The notes beneath the pieces are model-generated. The model was not told where the DNA came from, searched no databases, and saw only the letters and a list, made by a program, of their open reading frames with translations. A stretch of DNA of 58,078 nucleotides from Curvibacter lanceolatus ATCC 14669 (GTDB taxonomy: Bacteria > Pseudomonadota > Gammaproteobacteria > Burkholderiales > Burkholderiaceae_C). Both the position numbers and the translations under genes were made by a program. Positions 8,086-17,495 of this stretch are shown here, piece by piece. Positions within the stretch are counted from its first letter, which is position 1; each line of letters starts with the position of its first letter. The DNA lies in assembly GCF_000381265.1 (NCBI RefSeq), contig NZ_KB906284.1, positions 1 to 58,078 on the forward strand, given 5' to 3'.

Positions 8086-10731
8086 TCAGCCCACCACCTG
8101 CCGCGCCACCCGAGCCACCTGGGCGGCGTCCACGCCAAAGAAGGCACGCAAGGCGGCGCGCGTGTCGCTGCGGCCGAAGCCATCGGTGCCCAGGGTCAGA
8201 TAGCGGCGGCCGGCCGGCACCCAGGCGCGCACGCTCTCGGGCACGGCGCGCACATAGTCGGTGGCGGCAATGACCGGGCCTTCGGTGTCGGCCAGCAGGG
8301 CCGTCAGCCACGGGGTGCCGGGCTCGGGGTCACCAGCCAGGGCGCGTGCCTCGCAGGCCTGGCCGTCGCGGGCCAGCTCGCTCCAGCTGGTGACGCTGAT
8401 CACGTTCACACTGAAACCCTCGGCCGCCAGTTGTTGCGCGGCCTTGACCACCTCGGTGAGGATGGCGCCCGAGCCGAGCAGGGTCACCTTGTGGGTGGCC
8501 GTGCCGGGGATGCGCTGCAGCCGGTAGGCGCCGCGCAACACGCCCTGCGACGCGCCTTCGGGCAGGTCGGCTTGGGCGTAGTTCTCGTTCATCAGGGTGA
8601 GGTAATAAAAAACGTCTTGCTGCTCGACCAGCATCTCGCGCATGCCCTGGTCGATGATCACGGCCAGCTCGCCCGCGTAGGCCGGGTCGTAGGCCTTGCA
8701 GTTGGGGATGGTGGCCGCCACCAGGTGGCTGCTGCCGTCCTGGTGTTGCAGGCCTTCGCCGCCCAGCGTGGTGCGGCCCGAGGTGGCACCCAGCAGAAAG
8801 CCGCGGGCGCGCTGGTCGGCGGCGGCCCAGATGGCGTCGCCCACGCGCTGAAAGCCGAACATCGAGTAATAGATGTAGAAGGGCAGCATGGCCAGGCCGT
8901 GCACGCTGTAGCTGGTGGCCGCCGCCGTCCAGCTGGCGATGGCACCGGCCTCGCTGATGCCTTCTTCGAGGATCTGGCCGTCCAGGGCCTCGCGGTAGCT
9001 CAGCACCGAGCCGATGTCTTCAGGGGCATAGCGCTGGCCCACGCTGCTGTAGATGCCCACCTGCTTGAACAGATTGGCCATGCCGAAGGTGCGCGCCTCG
9101 TCGGCCACGATGGGCACGATGCGCGGGCCCAACTGCGGGTCTTTCAGCAGGTTGCCCAGCATGCGCACAAAGGCCATGGTGGTGCTCATCTCCTTGCCCT
9201 CGGGCTGCAGGGCAAACTGCCCGTAGCGGGCCAGCTCGGGCACCGGCACCACCGCGCAGGCGGCTTCGCGGCGCGGCAGGTAGCCCCCCAGGGTGGCGCG
9301 GCGCTGCTGCAGGTAGCGCATCTCGGCACTGTCGGGCGCGGGTTTGTAAAAGGTCAGCGACTTGGCCTGCTCATCGCTGAGCGGCAGCTGGAAGCGGTTG
9401 CGGTACTCGATCAGGTCGTCTTCGTCGAGCTTCTTCTGGCTGTGCGTGGTCATCTTGCCCTGACCGGCCGTGCCCATGCCATAGCCCTTCTTGGTGTGGG
9501 CCAGGATCACCGTGGGCTGGCCGCGGTGCGCAGCGGCCGCGGCATAGGCGGCGTGGATCTTGACCAGATCGTGCCCGCCGCGCTTGAGGCGGTCGATCTG
9601 CTCGTCGGTCAGGCCCATGGCCAGCGCGGCCAGTTCGGGGTTCTGGCCGAAGAAGTTGTCGCGGTTGAAACGGCCGTCCTTGGCGGCGAAGGTCTGCATC
9701 TGGCCGTCCACCGTGCCCGACAGGGCGCGGGCCAGGGCGCCGGTGATGTCGCGCGCAAACAGGCCATCCCAGTCACTGCCCCAGACCAGCTTGACCACGT
9801 TCCAGCCGGCGCCGGCAAACAGGCGCTCCAGCTCGTCGATGATGCGGCCGTTGCCGCGCACCGGGCCGTCCAGGCGCTGCAGATTGCAATTGACCACCCA
9901 CACCAGATTGTCCAGGCCCTCGCGGGCGGCCAGGGTCAGGGCGCTCATGCTTTCGGGCTCGTCCATCTCGCCGTCACCGAACACGCCCCAGACCTTGCGC
10001 GCACTGCAATCGAGCAACTGCCGGTGCGACAGGTAGCGCATGAAGCGCGCGTGGTAGATCGAGCTGATCGGCCCCAGACCCATCGAGCCGGTGGGGAACT
10101 GCCAGAACTCGGGCATCAGCCAAGGGTGGGGGTAGCTGCTCAGGCCCTGGGCACCGGCCGCCGGGGCCGAGATCTCCTGGCGGTAGTGCATCAGGTCGGC
10201 TTCCTGCAGGCGGCCTTCGAGGAAGGCGCGCGCATACACCCCGGGGGCGCTGTGCGGCTGGAAGAACACCAGATCGCCCCGGTGCTGGCCCGGGCCCAGG
10301 CCCTGGCGCGCATGGAAGAAGTGGTTGAAACCCACCTCGAACAGGTCGGCCGCGCTGGCGTAGCTGGCAATGTGGCCGCCCAGCTCGGCCGAGCCGCCGG
10401 TTTCCACCTGGTTGGCGCGCACCACCATGGCCAGGGCGTTCCAGCGCATCAGGGAGGCAAGTCGCTCCTCGACGGCCAGATCGCCCGGGAAAGCCGGTTG
10501 CTGCCCCACCGGCACCGTGTTCACATAGGCCGTGTTCAGCCCGGGGCGCCAGCCGGTCTGGTGCGCCCGGGCCAGTTGCGCCAGCTCGTCCAGCACGAAG
10601 CGGGCGCGTTCCGGCCCCTGGGTCTGCACCAGGGACTCGAAGGCCTCACGCCACTCGGCGGTCTCGGTCGGGTCGGCATCGGGCAGGCCATCGCTGAGCT
10701 GCAGGAGTCGGGGGTCGGCGGGTGCGTTCAT
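8086..10731 (-). CDS. Pyruvate dehydrogenase-type E1 component, homodimeric (AceE/MdeB-like 2-oxoacid dehydrogenase)
   Basis: This 881-residue thiamine-diphosphate enzyme decarboxylates a 2-oxoacid and reductively acylates a lipoyl E2 partner. The TPP-binding core is complete ([13 protein letters not shown], then [16 protein letters not shown]), as are [12 protein letters not shown] and a C-terminal transketolase domain. Length matches E. coli AceE (887). The usual start [12 protein letters not shown] at 10731 was chosen over the longer frame. Unlike the normal aceE-aceF-lpd operon there is no E2 or E3 gene here, and a divergent Lrp-family gene sits 104 bases away. That is the arrangement described for Pseudomonas putida mdeR/mdeB, where MdeB acts on 2-oxobutyrate from methionine breakdown. 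It may thus be a paralogue with a different 2-oxoacid, borrowing E2/E3 from elsewhere. The core reaction type is sure; the exact substrate is inferred. Confidence 0.88.
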   Translation of the reverse strand: MNAPADPRLLQLSDGLPDADPTETAEWREAFESLVQTQGPERARFVLDELAQLARAHQTGWRPGLNTAYVNTVPVGQQPAFPGDLAVEERLASLMRWNALAMVVRANQVETGGSAELGGHIASYASAADLFEVGFNHFFHARQGLGPGQHRGDLVFFQPHSAPGVYARAFLEGRLQEADLMHYRQEISAPAAGAQGLSSYPHPWLMPEFWQFPTGSMGLGPISSIYHARFMRYLSHRQLLDCSARKVWGVFGDGEMDEPESMSALTLAAREGLDNLVWVVNCNLQRLDGPVRGNGRIIDELERLFAGAGWNVVKLVWGSDWDGLFARDITGALARALSGTVDGQMQTFAAKDGRFNRDNFFGQNPELAALAMGLTDEQIDRLKRGGHDLVKIHAAYAAAAAHRGQPTVILAHTKKGYGMGTAGQGKMTTHSQKKLDEDDLIEYRNRFQLPLSDEQAKSLTFYKPAPDSAEMRYLQQRRATLGGYLPRREAACAVVPVPELARYGQFALQPEGKEMSTTMAFVRMLGNLLKDPQLGPRIVPIVADEARTFGMANLFKQVGIYSSVGQRYAPEDIGSVLSYREALDGQILEEGISEAGAIASWTAAATSYSVHGLAMLPFYIYYSMFGFQRVGDAIWAAADQRARGFLLGATSGRTTLGGEGLQHQDGSSHLVAATIPNCKAYDPAYAGELAVIIDQGMREMLVEQQDVFYYLTLMNENYAQADLPEGASQGVLRGAYRLQRIPGTATHKVTLLGSGAILTEVVKAAQQLAAEGFSVNVISVTSWSELARDGQACEARALAGDPEPGTPWLTALLADTEGPVIAATDYVRAVPESVRAWVPAGRRYLTLGTDGFGRSDTRAALRAFFGVDAAQVARVARQVVG

Positions 10732-10798
10732 ACCTTGGTACTTTAGAGAGATCGCAGCAGAATGAGCCGCCAAATCCAGCCTCAAAAACACACCAAGC

Positions 10799-10813
10799 CA
10801 GCACAATATGCTG
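10799..10813. promoter_or_regulatory. Lrp-type operator in the divergent E1/Lrp intergenic region
   Basis: The 15-mer CAGCACAATATGCTG is a palindrome with arms CAGCA and TGCTG. It matches the E. coli Lrp consensus YAGHAWATTWTDCTR at 13 of 15 positions. It lies 23 bases before the regulator start and about 68 before the E1 start, well placed to let the Lrp-family protein control both genes. Confidence 0.7.
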
Positions 10814-10835
10814 CTTAACAAAAAATTCAAAGCAT

Positions 10836-11309
10836 ATGAAGCTTGACAACCTGGACCTCCGCATCCTGGCCGAACTGCAGGCCGATGGCGCGCTGTCGAA
10901 CGTCGAACTGGCCCGCCGCGTGCACCTGTCGCCCTCGCCCTGCCTGGCCCGTGTCAAGGCGATGGAGCAGGCAGGTGTCATCTCTCGCTACGTGGCCCTG
11001 GCCAGTGCGGCCGCGCTGGGCTTGGGGCTCAATGTGTTCATCTCGATCAGCCTGCGCACCCAGAGCAAGGCCGCGCTGGCAGACTTTGAGCAGCGCATCT
11101 GCGAGCACGACGAGGTCATGGAGTGCTACCTCATGACCGGCGACAGCGACTACCTGATCCGCGTGGCGGTGACCGACATTGCCGCCCTGGAGCGCTTCAT
11201 CCTCGAACAGCTCACCCCCATTCCGGGCGTGGAAAAGATCCGCTCCAGTTTTGCACTCAAGCAGGTGCGCTACAAAACCGCCCTCCCACTGCCATCCACC
11301 AGCCGCTGA
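10836..11309 (+). CDS. Lrp/AsnC-family transcriptional regulator
   Basis: This 157-residue regulator has an N-terminal winged helix-turn-helix (residues about 5-60: [20 protein letters not shown], then [18 protein letters not shown]) and a C-terminal RAM ligand-binding domain (residues about 70-150: [18 protein letters not shown], then a [18 protein letters not shown] strand). Lrp/AsnC proteins form octamers and respond to amino acids. It is divergent from the E1 gene with a near-consensus Lrp site between, so it very likely regulates that enzyme and itself. MdeR of P. putida, a methionine-responsive member, is the closest contextual analogue. No good ribosome site is visible before the ATG at 10836, so translation may be leaderless or weak. 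Confidence 0.93.
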   Translation: MKLDNLDLRILAELQADGALSNVELARRVHLSPSPCLARVKAMEQAGVISRYVALASAAALGLGLNVFISISLRTQSKAALADFEQRICEHDEVMECYLMTGDSDYLIRVAVTDIAALERFILEQLTPIPGVEKIRSSFALKQVRYKTALPLPSTSR

Positions 11310-11436
11310 TCCGTATTAACGAGACAAATGACCTTGACATGACCTTCAAATTCACCTTGTAACAATTTTTTGATTCACCCAGAATGGGGCTGTCCGAACC
11401 GGTTTCGTCGGGTCCGTTCCAGGAAGGCCGCCAATC

Positions 11437-12348
11437 ATGCAGGGCAGGGGAGTTCAAAAAGATCATCGTCCAGGCGACAGGCTGAGGGCTGGGCTGCGGC
11501 ATGCCTGCCTGGCCTTGGGCCTGGTGGCCGGAGTCCCGTCGGGCTGGGCTGGCGACGCCTTGCGCCTGCGCTTTGCGCCTGAAAAGGACTACGGCCCGTT
11601 CATCTACGAGACCCACGAAGGTCAGGTGGAAGGCCTGTCGGCCGACTTCCTGAATGCCATGGCCGCCCAGGGTGAACTTCAAATCGACACCCTGCCAGCA
11701 CAACCCCTGGCCGCCATTCTGGAGGCCGCCCGGCAGGGCCAGGTCGACCTGATCTCGTCCCTGCGCCCCACACCGGAACGCGCCGAGTTCCTGGGGTTCA
11801 CCCGCCCCTACGTCACCGTGCCTGCCGTGCTGGTCACCCTGCCCAGTCGGGACCCCCAGTCGCTGGGCGACTTCCGAGGGCGGCCTGTGGCCGTGGGCCG
11901 CGGCTATGCGGTGGAATCCTTTGTGCGTGAGAAATACCCTGAGGTCCAATGGACGCCGGTGGATGATGACAGCGAGGGGCTGCGTCTGCTGCGTGCGGGC
12001 CACGTGGGCGCCGTGGTGGCCGACGTGGCCAGCGTGCACTTTGCAGCCGACCGGCTGGGCCTGCGCTCCGTGCAGGTGAACGCCGCCATCGGCTTCGAAT
12101 ACCCCCTGAGCTTTGCCTTCCCCAAATCCCGCCCGGACATTGGGCGAGCACTGGAGGACAGCTTGCGTCAGTTGCCGGAGCCAAGGCGTCAGACACTGCG
12201 CCAGCACTGGCTGGACGGACGCCAGCAAAGCGGTGACGACCCGCGCGCGGTGTGGTTGCGCCGAATCGGTCTGGGCCTGGCCGGGGTGGCCGTGCTCGGC
12301 CTGGTCGTGACCTTGGTGCGCAGGAGCCCGGATGACGACGCCCTCTGA
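11437..12348 (+). CDS. Periplasmic substrate-binding-domain protein with C-terminal membrane anchor
   Basis: This 303-residue protein is an SBP_bac_3-type (amino-acid-binding) solute-binding domain without ABC transporter partners. An Arg-rich N-terminus and a hydrophobic segment (residues about 21-38) act as signal peptide. The binding domain follows (LRLRFAPEKDYGPFIY to LRQHWLDGRQ), with the typical GLSADFLNAM, VDLISSLRPTPERAEFLGFT and LGDFRGRPVAVGRG motifs. A single C-terminal membrane helix (IGLGLAGVAVLGLVVTLV) ends in a short RRSPDDDAL tail. An AGGAAGG site lies before the ATG at 11437. Its last 17 bases overlap the start of the GGDEF/EAL gene, so the two are coupled. It probably senses an external ligand and passes the signal to that enzyme. 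Confidence 0.85.
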   Translation: MQGRGVQKDHRPGDRLRAGLRHACLALGLVAGVPSGWAGDALRLRFAPEKDYGPFIYETHEGQVEGLSADFLNAMAAQGELQIDTLPAQPLAAILEAARQGQVDLISSLRPTPERAEFLGFTRPYVTVPAVLVTLPSRDPQSLGDFRGRPVAVGRGYAVESFVREKYPEVQWTPVDDDSEGLRLLRAGHVGAVVADVASVHFAADRLGLRSVQVNAAIGFEYPLSFAFPKSRPDIGRALEDSLRQLPEPRRQTLRQHWLDGRQQSGDDPRAVWLRRIGLGLAGVAVLGLVVTLVRRSPDDDAL

Positions 12349-15300
12349 GCACGAAGCCTACCCATCCAGCGAACTGGAGTCTGATACCCCCAGCCCGCCT
12401 GTGCAAAGTCACAGCGTGTGGGAGGCCGCCCTGTTCGGCGCTCTGCTTTATGCGCTGCTGGCGGGCATGAGCATCGCCCTGTCACGCCTGCCGGGCAGTG
12501 TGGCCACGCTGTGGTTCGCCAACATCGCCGGGGCCTTGCTGGTGGCACACCGACCGGAGCGCGAGGCCTGGGTACTGCTGTCCGCTCTGATCCTGGGCAA
12601 CCTGGGGGCCAATCTGTTGCTGGTGGAAGACTGGCATGCAGCCCTGGCTTTTGTACTGCCCAACCTGGTCGAGGTAGCGCTGGCAGCCCGAGCCCTGCGC
12701 CGGGTGAAAGGCGACACCGATCTGTTGAGCAGCCCGGCCCGACTCCTGCTGATCTTGCTGAACGCAGGCCTGCTGCCGGCGCTGACAGGGGCCACCCTGG
12801 GCGCGGCCATGCTGGCTGGCAGCACCCACGCCAGCTTCGGGTTTGTGTGGCCGCGCTGGCTGGAGGGGAGTCTGATCGGCGCCATCTCGATGCTGCCACT
12901 GGCCCTGTTTGTGCTGATGCAGGGGGCACGCACACTGTGGCGGCAGTTGTGCACGCTGGAGAACGGCTCGCTGTTGTTGCTGAGTGCTGCCGTGGCCTTG
13001 GTGGTGCCGGTGAGCGTGCCCTTTCCCTTTGTCTACATCACCCTGCCCCTGGCCCTGGCCGCCCTGCGGGGTGGCTTTGCCGTGACGGCCAGCGCCTGCC
13101 TGCTGGTGTCGGTGCTGACAGGGGCTCAGATCGGTCTGGGCCTGCTGATCCCCCCCCCGACCACCCTGCACTGGGAGCACGTGCTGTTCTACCTGCCCAT
13201 CCTGGCCGTGGTGGTGCCGCCCACGCTGCTGGCCAGTGCCATGGAAGGCTACCGCCGCAGCCTGCGCGAGCTGCGCACCAGCGAGCGCCGGCTGCGCACC
13301 CTGTACAGCCACACCCCGGCGCTGATGATGTCCTTCCTGCCCGATGGCCGCCTGCTGAGCGTGAGCGATCTGTGGCTCCACAAGCTCGGGCGCTCAGGGC
13401 CCGAGGTGCTGGGCCAGCCCTTCACCGACTTCATGCCGGCCGAATCGGCCCAATACGTCCAGGCCCACGTGCTGCCTGAACTGCTGCAGCGCGGCCAGTG
13501 CCGGGATGTGGCCTGCCGCTGGGTCACCGGCCGGGGCGAGCTGATCGAGTCGCGCCTGTCTGCCGTGTGGGAGCGCAACGCGCGCGGCCAGGCCACGCGC
13601 GCGCTGGCGGTCATCGAGGACGTGACCGAGAACCAGCGCCTGGCTCATTTCGCGGCCCAGCGCGAATTCATTGAAGTGACCTTGCACTCGATTGGCGACG
13701 GGGTGGTGGCCTGCGATGCCGAGGGCCGCATCCAGTACCTCAACCCGGTGGCCGAAGCCTTGCTGGGCGTTCAGCGCCAGAGTGCACAAGGCCATGCCTT
13801 TGACCAGACCCTGGTGCTGCTGGACCCTGAAACCCAATTGCGAATCGACAACCCGGTGCTGCGCTGCCTGCGCACCGGCCGTGGCTCCGGCCTGCCCCGC
13901 GAAGCGCTGATGCGCGGCCTGTCGGGGCAGCAACACCCGATTCAACATGCTGTCTCGCCCATCTTCGGCCCGCACGGCCAGTTGCGTGGTGCCGTGATGG
14001 TGTTCCAGGACGTGCGTGAAGCCCGTGCGCTGGAGCAACGCATGGCCCACCTGGCCCACCACGACGCCCTGACCGACCTGCCCAACCGGGTGCTGCTGCA
14101 GGACCGCATCCAGCAGGCCTGCGAGCGCAGCCGGCGTGAGGGCGGCGGCTTTGGCGTGATGTTCCTTGACCTGGACCACTTCAAACACGTCAACGACTCG
14201 CTGGGCCACGCCGCCGGGGATGAGCTGCTGCGCGAAATGGCGCGCCGCCTGAAGACCACACTGCGCACCTGCGACACCATCTGCCGCCTGGGTGGTGACG
14301 AGTTCGTCATGCTGGTGGGCGATATCCAGAGCCCGCAGGACCTGGGCGCCGTGGCCGAGAAGGTGTTGTCCGAAGTGGCACGCCCCTGCCTGATCGCGGG
14401 GCGCGACATGAACATGTCGGTCAGCCTGGGCCTGGCGCTGTTCCCGGCCGATGGCGAGAACGTGGAACTGCTGATGAAGCATGCCGACACCGCCATGTAC
14501 CGAGCCAAGCGCGAGGGGCGCAACCGCTACCACTTCTTTTCGCGGGCGCTGGACGAGGCCGCCACCGTGCGCCTGCAGCTGGAGCAGGACATCCGCCGGG
14601 GCATTGCAGAGCGCGAATTCATCGTGCATTACCAGCCCCTGGTGCGGGCCCGCGATGGCGCGGTGATCGGGGCCGAAGCCCTGGTGCGCTGGCAGCGCGG
14701 GCCTGAGGAATGCTGGGGTCCGGGGCAATTCATCCCGGTGGCCGAAGAAAGCGGCCTGATCGTGGCGCTGGGCGAGCAGGTGCTGGAGCAGGCCTGCGCC
14801 CAATTGCGCCAATGGCAGGACCTGGGCCTGCCGGTGCAGCGCCTGTGCGTCAATGTATCGCCGCTGCAGTTTGCTGCGCCGGGCTTTGTCGAGCAGGTGC
14901 TGGCCCAGGCCGGCCGCCACCACATCAACCCGGCCCTGCTGGAGCTGGAGATCACCGAAGCTTCGCTGATGAGCCACCCCGAGCAGACCCGCGAGGCCCT
15001 GCAACGGCTGAAGGCGGTGGGCGTGAAAGCGGCACTGGATGACTTCGGCACCGGTTACTCCAGCCTCAGCTACCTGCGCCAATTCCCGGTGGACACACTC
15101 AAGGTCGACCGCTCTTTTGTGGCCGAACTGCAACAGGACGCCGGCAACCTGCAACTGGTGGCCGCCATCGTGGCCATGGCCGCCACCCTGAAGCTGCATG
15201 TGGTGGCCGAGGGCGTGGAAACCCAGGCCCAGGCGGCCCTGCTGGCCGACATGGGCTGCGACACCCTGCAGGGCTTTCTGTTCGCCCGCCCCATGCCTGC

Positions 15301-15421
15301 CACCGCCATGATTGACTGGTTGGGCCGACGCTGGCCCACCGAGACGCCAGGCAGCGACCCTGAGCGGGCCTCAGGATCAGCCCCAGCCCTGCAGCACGAC
15401 CTTGCCACGGGCACGCCCTGA
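12332..15421 (+). CDS. Membrane diguanylate cyclase/phosphodiesterase, MASE1-PAS-PAS-GGDEF-EAL
   Basis: This 1029-residue inner-membrane enzyme makes and/or degrades cyclic di-GMP. Residues about 30-310 form an 8-to-10-helix MASE1 sensor. Two PAS-like domains follow (about 322-440 and 445-565), joined by short helices. The GGDEF domain has an intact GGDEF motif (654-658) and an I-site RTCD five residues before it, so cyclase activity with product inhibition is expected. The EAL domain has EALVRW (EAL at 782-784), NVSPLQF, ELEITEA, DDFGTGYSS and KVDRSF, so phosphodiesterase activity is also expected. The ATG at 12332 has an AGGAG site. The 3' end overlaps the convergent alcohol dehydrogenase gene by 45 bases. 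The upstream substrate-binding protein is a likely signalling partner. Confidence 0.94.
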   Translation: MTTPSEHEAYPSSELESDTPSPPVQSHSVWEAALFGALLYALLAGMSIALSRLPGSVATLWFANIAGALLVAHRPEREAWVLLSALILGNLGANLLLVEDWHAALAFVLPNLVEVALAARALRRVKGDTDLLSSPARLLLILLNAGLLPALTGATLGAAMLAGSTHASFGFVWPRWLEGSLIGAISMLPLALFVLMQGARTLWRQLCTLENGSLLLLSAAVALVVPVSVPFPFVYITLPLALAALRGGFAVTASACLLVSVLTGAQIGLGLLIPPPTTLHWEHVLFYLPILAVVVPPTLLASAMEGYRRSLRELRTSERRLRTLYSHTPALMMSFLPDGRLLSVSDLWLHKLGRSGPEVLGQPFTDFMPAESAQYVQAHVLPELLQRGQCRDVACRWVTGRGELIESRLSAVWERNARGQATRALAVIEDVTENQRLAHFAAQREFIEVTLHSIGDGVVACDAEGRIQYLNPVAEALLGVQRQSAQGHAFDQTLVLLDPETQLRIDNPVLRCLRTGRGSGLPREALMRGLSGQQHPIQHAVSPIFGPHGQLRGAVMVFQDVREARALEQRMAHLAHHDALTDLPNRVLLQDRIQQACERSRREGGGFGVMFLDLDHFKHVNDSLGHAAGDELLREMARRLKTTLRTCDTICRLGGDEFVMLVGDIQSPQDLGAVAEKVLSEVARPCLIAGRDMNMSVSLGLALFPADGENVELLMKHADTAMYRAKREGRNRYHFFSRALDEAATVRLQLEQDIRRGIAEREFIVHYQPLVRARDGAVIGAEALVRWQRGPEECWGPGQFIPVAEESGLIVALGEQVLEQACAQLRQWQDLGLPVQRLCVNVSPLQFAAPGFVEQVLAQAGRHHINPALLELEITEASLMSHPEQTREALQRLKAVGVKAALDDFGTGYSSLSYLRQFPVDTLKVDRSFVAELQQDAGNLQLVAAIVAMAATLKLHVVAEGVETQAQAALLADMGCDTLQGFLFARPMPATAMIDWLGRRWPTETPGSDPERASGSAPALQHDLATGTP

Positions 15422-16435
15422 TTCCACGTGGGCGTGGGCGCGGCGCAGGTTGGTGGCGTTGATGGCCCCCATGTGCTCGCCTTCGGTGCTGCGCAACTGG
15501 CCGGCATCAACCAACTCGGCCACGCGGCTGAGCAGGCGGTGCTGCTCGATCTGGTCGGGCGTGCCGAAGCGGCTGCGCGCAAACATCATCTCCCAGTGCA
15601 GGCTCAGGCTCTTGGGCTTGAGGGCCATCACATCGAGTTCTCCAGGGGCCAGGTCATCGATCAGGCCCAGCCGGCCCTGAGGCGCCAGCAGCTCGACCAA
15701 CTGGGGGAAGTAGTCGCCGGTGTGGGTCAGTGAAGCCACCAGCGGCACCTCAGCATGGCCCAGGGCCTGCAACTGCGGCACCAGCGGCTGGCGGTGGTCG
15801 ATCACGGCGTGGGCCCCCAGGGCCTCGCACCATTGGCGTGTCTCGAGGCGCGATGCCGTGGCCACCACGGTCAGGGCCGTGAGCCGGCGGGCCAGCTGCA
15901 GCAGGATGGAGCCCACCCCGCCGCCGGCGCCCAGCACCAGCAGGGTCTGCCCGGCGCCGCCTTGTCCGTCGGCCTGCAGCGGCACGCCCAGGCGATCGAA
16001 CAGCAGCTCCCAGGCGGTGATGGCCGTCAGCGGCAAGGCGGCGGCCTGGGCGTCGTTGAGGCTGGCGGGCGCCCGCGCGGCGATGCGCTCGTCCACCAGC
16101 TGCCGCTCGGCATTGCTGCCGGGGCGGGTGATGCTGCCCGCATACCAGACCCGATCACCGGGCTGGAACAAGGTGACTGCCGGGCCCACGGCCAGCACCG
16201 TGCCCACCGCATCCCAACCCAGCACCTCGGCCTGGCCGGGCGCCGGGGCGCGGCTGCGCCGCACCTTGGTGTCCACCGGGTTGACCGACACGGCCGACAC
16301 GGCCACCAGCAGATCGTGCGGCGCCAGGCTCTGCGCCTGCGGGGCGGGCAATTGCAGGTCCAGCAGCGACTCGGGGTGATCGATGGGCAAGGCCTGGTGG
16401 TAGCCCACGGCTTTCATGAGGGTGGAAGAGGTCAT
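15377..16435 (-). CDS. Zinc-type alcohol dehydrogenase family / quinone oxidoreductase-like protein
   Basis: This 352-residue medium-chain dehydrogenase/reductase has a GroES-like N-terminal domain (ALPIDHPESLLDLQLPAPQ, then SVNPVDTKVRR and EVLGWDAVGTVLAVG) and a Rossmann NADPH-binding domain (LLVLGAGGGVGSILLQLARR, about 167-186). The zinc ligands of true alcohol dehydrogenases are missing, and NPVDTK is typical of the zinc-independent quinone-oxidoreductase-like adh_fam_1 group. The ATG at 16435 has an AAGGA site; the ATG at 16417 is an alternative. It is divergent from a LysR regulator, 94 bases away, which probably controls it. Likely role: NADPH-dependent reduction of an activated alkene or quinone; substrate unknown. 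Confidence 0.88.
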   Translation of the reverse strand: MTSSTLMKAVGYHQALPIDHPESLLDLQLPAPQAQSLAPHDLLVAVSAVSVNPVDTKVRRSRAPAPGQAEVLGWDAVGTVLAVGPAVTLFQPGDRVWYAGSITRPGSNAERQLVDERIAARAPASLNDAQAAALPLTAITAWELLFDRLGVPLQADGQGGAGQTLLVLGAGGGVGSILLQLARRLTALTVVATASRLETRQWCEALGAHAVIDHRQPLVPQLQALGHAEVPLVASLTHTGDYFPQLVELLAPQGRLGLIDDLAPGELDVMALKPKSLSLHWEMMFARSRFGTPDQIEQHRLLSRVAELVDAGQLRSTEGEHMGAINATNLRRAHAHVESGRARGKVVLQGWG

Positions 16436-16529
16436 GGCATGCGTCCTTCTGACAAAAAGAGTGATGAAGGGGAGAATCTAGGCCTGCACATTCATTTGAT
16501 AAACCACCTCAAAACAGCATCAATTTCAA

Positions 16530-17495
16530 ATGAAACTTGAAAATATCGACGAGCTGCGCGTGGCCCTGGCCTGTGCCGACACGGGCAGCCTGACGCGCAG
16601 CGCACAGCGCCTGTACATCACGCCAGCGGCGGCCAGTGCCGCCCTCAAGAAGCTGGAGTCGCGCCTGGGCGTGCGCCTGTTCGAGCGCAGCACGCGCAGC
16701 ATGCGCATCACGCCGGGGGGTGAGCTGTTCTGCCAGTACGCCCGCCGCGCCCTGGACCTGCTCGACGAGGGCCAGGCCCAGTTGCACGACGATGGCGCCC
16801 AACTGGTGGGCACCATCCGCCTGGCCGCCTCCAGCGACCTGACGCGGCGCGTGTTGCTCGACTGGCTGGACGACTTTCTGCAAGACCACCCGGCGGTCGA
16901 GCTGCAGCTTGCCGTCAGCGACACCCTGACCGACGTGGTGCGCGACCAGGTTGACCTGGCCCTGCGCTACGGCGAGCTGGACGACTCGCGTCTGGTGGCG
17001 CGCCGCTTGCTGACCACCCGGCGGGTGGTGTGCGCCGCCCCCGCCTACCTGGCCCGCCACGGCGCCCCGCAGCACCCCAGCGAACTGGCCCGGCACGAGT
17101 GCCTGAGCTTCATGATCCGCGGCCGGCGGGTGCTGCAGTGGCCGTTTGAACGCAACGACGGGCAAGAATCACTGACGGTGCGTGTGCAGGGCCGGCGCAG
17201 CGCAGACGACGCCGAGATCGCCCACCGCTGGGCCCTGGCGGGCCACGGCATCCTGTGCAAGAGCGAGATCGATGTGCATGCCCACCTGGCCAGTGGCGCG
17301 CTGGTGCGCCTGCTGCCCGACTGGCAAGGCATCACCATGCCACTGCACGCGGTGCTGCCCAGCAACCGCTTTGTGCCGGCCCGGGTGCGGGCGCTGGTCG
17401 ACACCCTGGCCCGGCGCTTCGAGGCCTCGGGCATGGGCCTGCCCGGCCCCTTGGCGCACACGGGTGGGCCCGCTTCGCTACCATCGAGCCCATGA
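16530..17495 (+). CDS. LysR-family transcriptional regulator
   Basis: This 321-residue regulator has an N-terminal winged helix-turn-helix (residues about 5-65: ELRVALACADTGSLTRSAQR, then TPAAASAALKKLESRLGVRL and the wing TRSMRITPGG) and a C-terminal substrate-binding co-inducer domain (about 90-290, with DLALRYGELDDSRLVARRLL). It belongs to the CrgA/DsdC-like half of the family. It is divergent from the alcohol dehydrogenase across an AT-rich 94-base spacer, the classical arrangement for LysR control. Its stop overlaps the alaX start in an ATGA junction, so alaX may be co-transcribed. Ligand unknown. Confidence 0.93.
   Translation: MKLENIDELRVALACADTGSLTRSAQRLYITPAAASAALKKLESRLGVRLFERSTRSMRITPGGELFCQYARRALDLLDEGQAQLHDDGAQLVGTIRLAASSDLTRRVLLDWLDDFLQDHPAVELQLAVSDTLTDVVRDQVDLALRYGELDDSRLVARRLLTTRRVVCAAPAYLARHGAPQHPSELARHECLSFMIRGRRVLQWPFERNDGQESLTVRVQGRRSADDAEIAHRWALAGHGILCKSEIDVHAHLASGALVRLLPDWQGITMPLHAVLPSNRFVPARVRALVDTLARRFEASGMGLPGPLAHTGGPASLPSSP

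Noticed and set aside
12418-13479. 353-codon plus-strand frame within the GGDEF/EAL gene
   Set aside because: A frame-shifted shadow of the real gene, Gly/Ala/Arg-rich with no domains.
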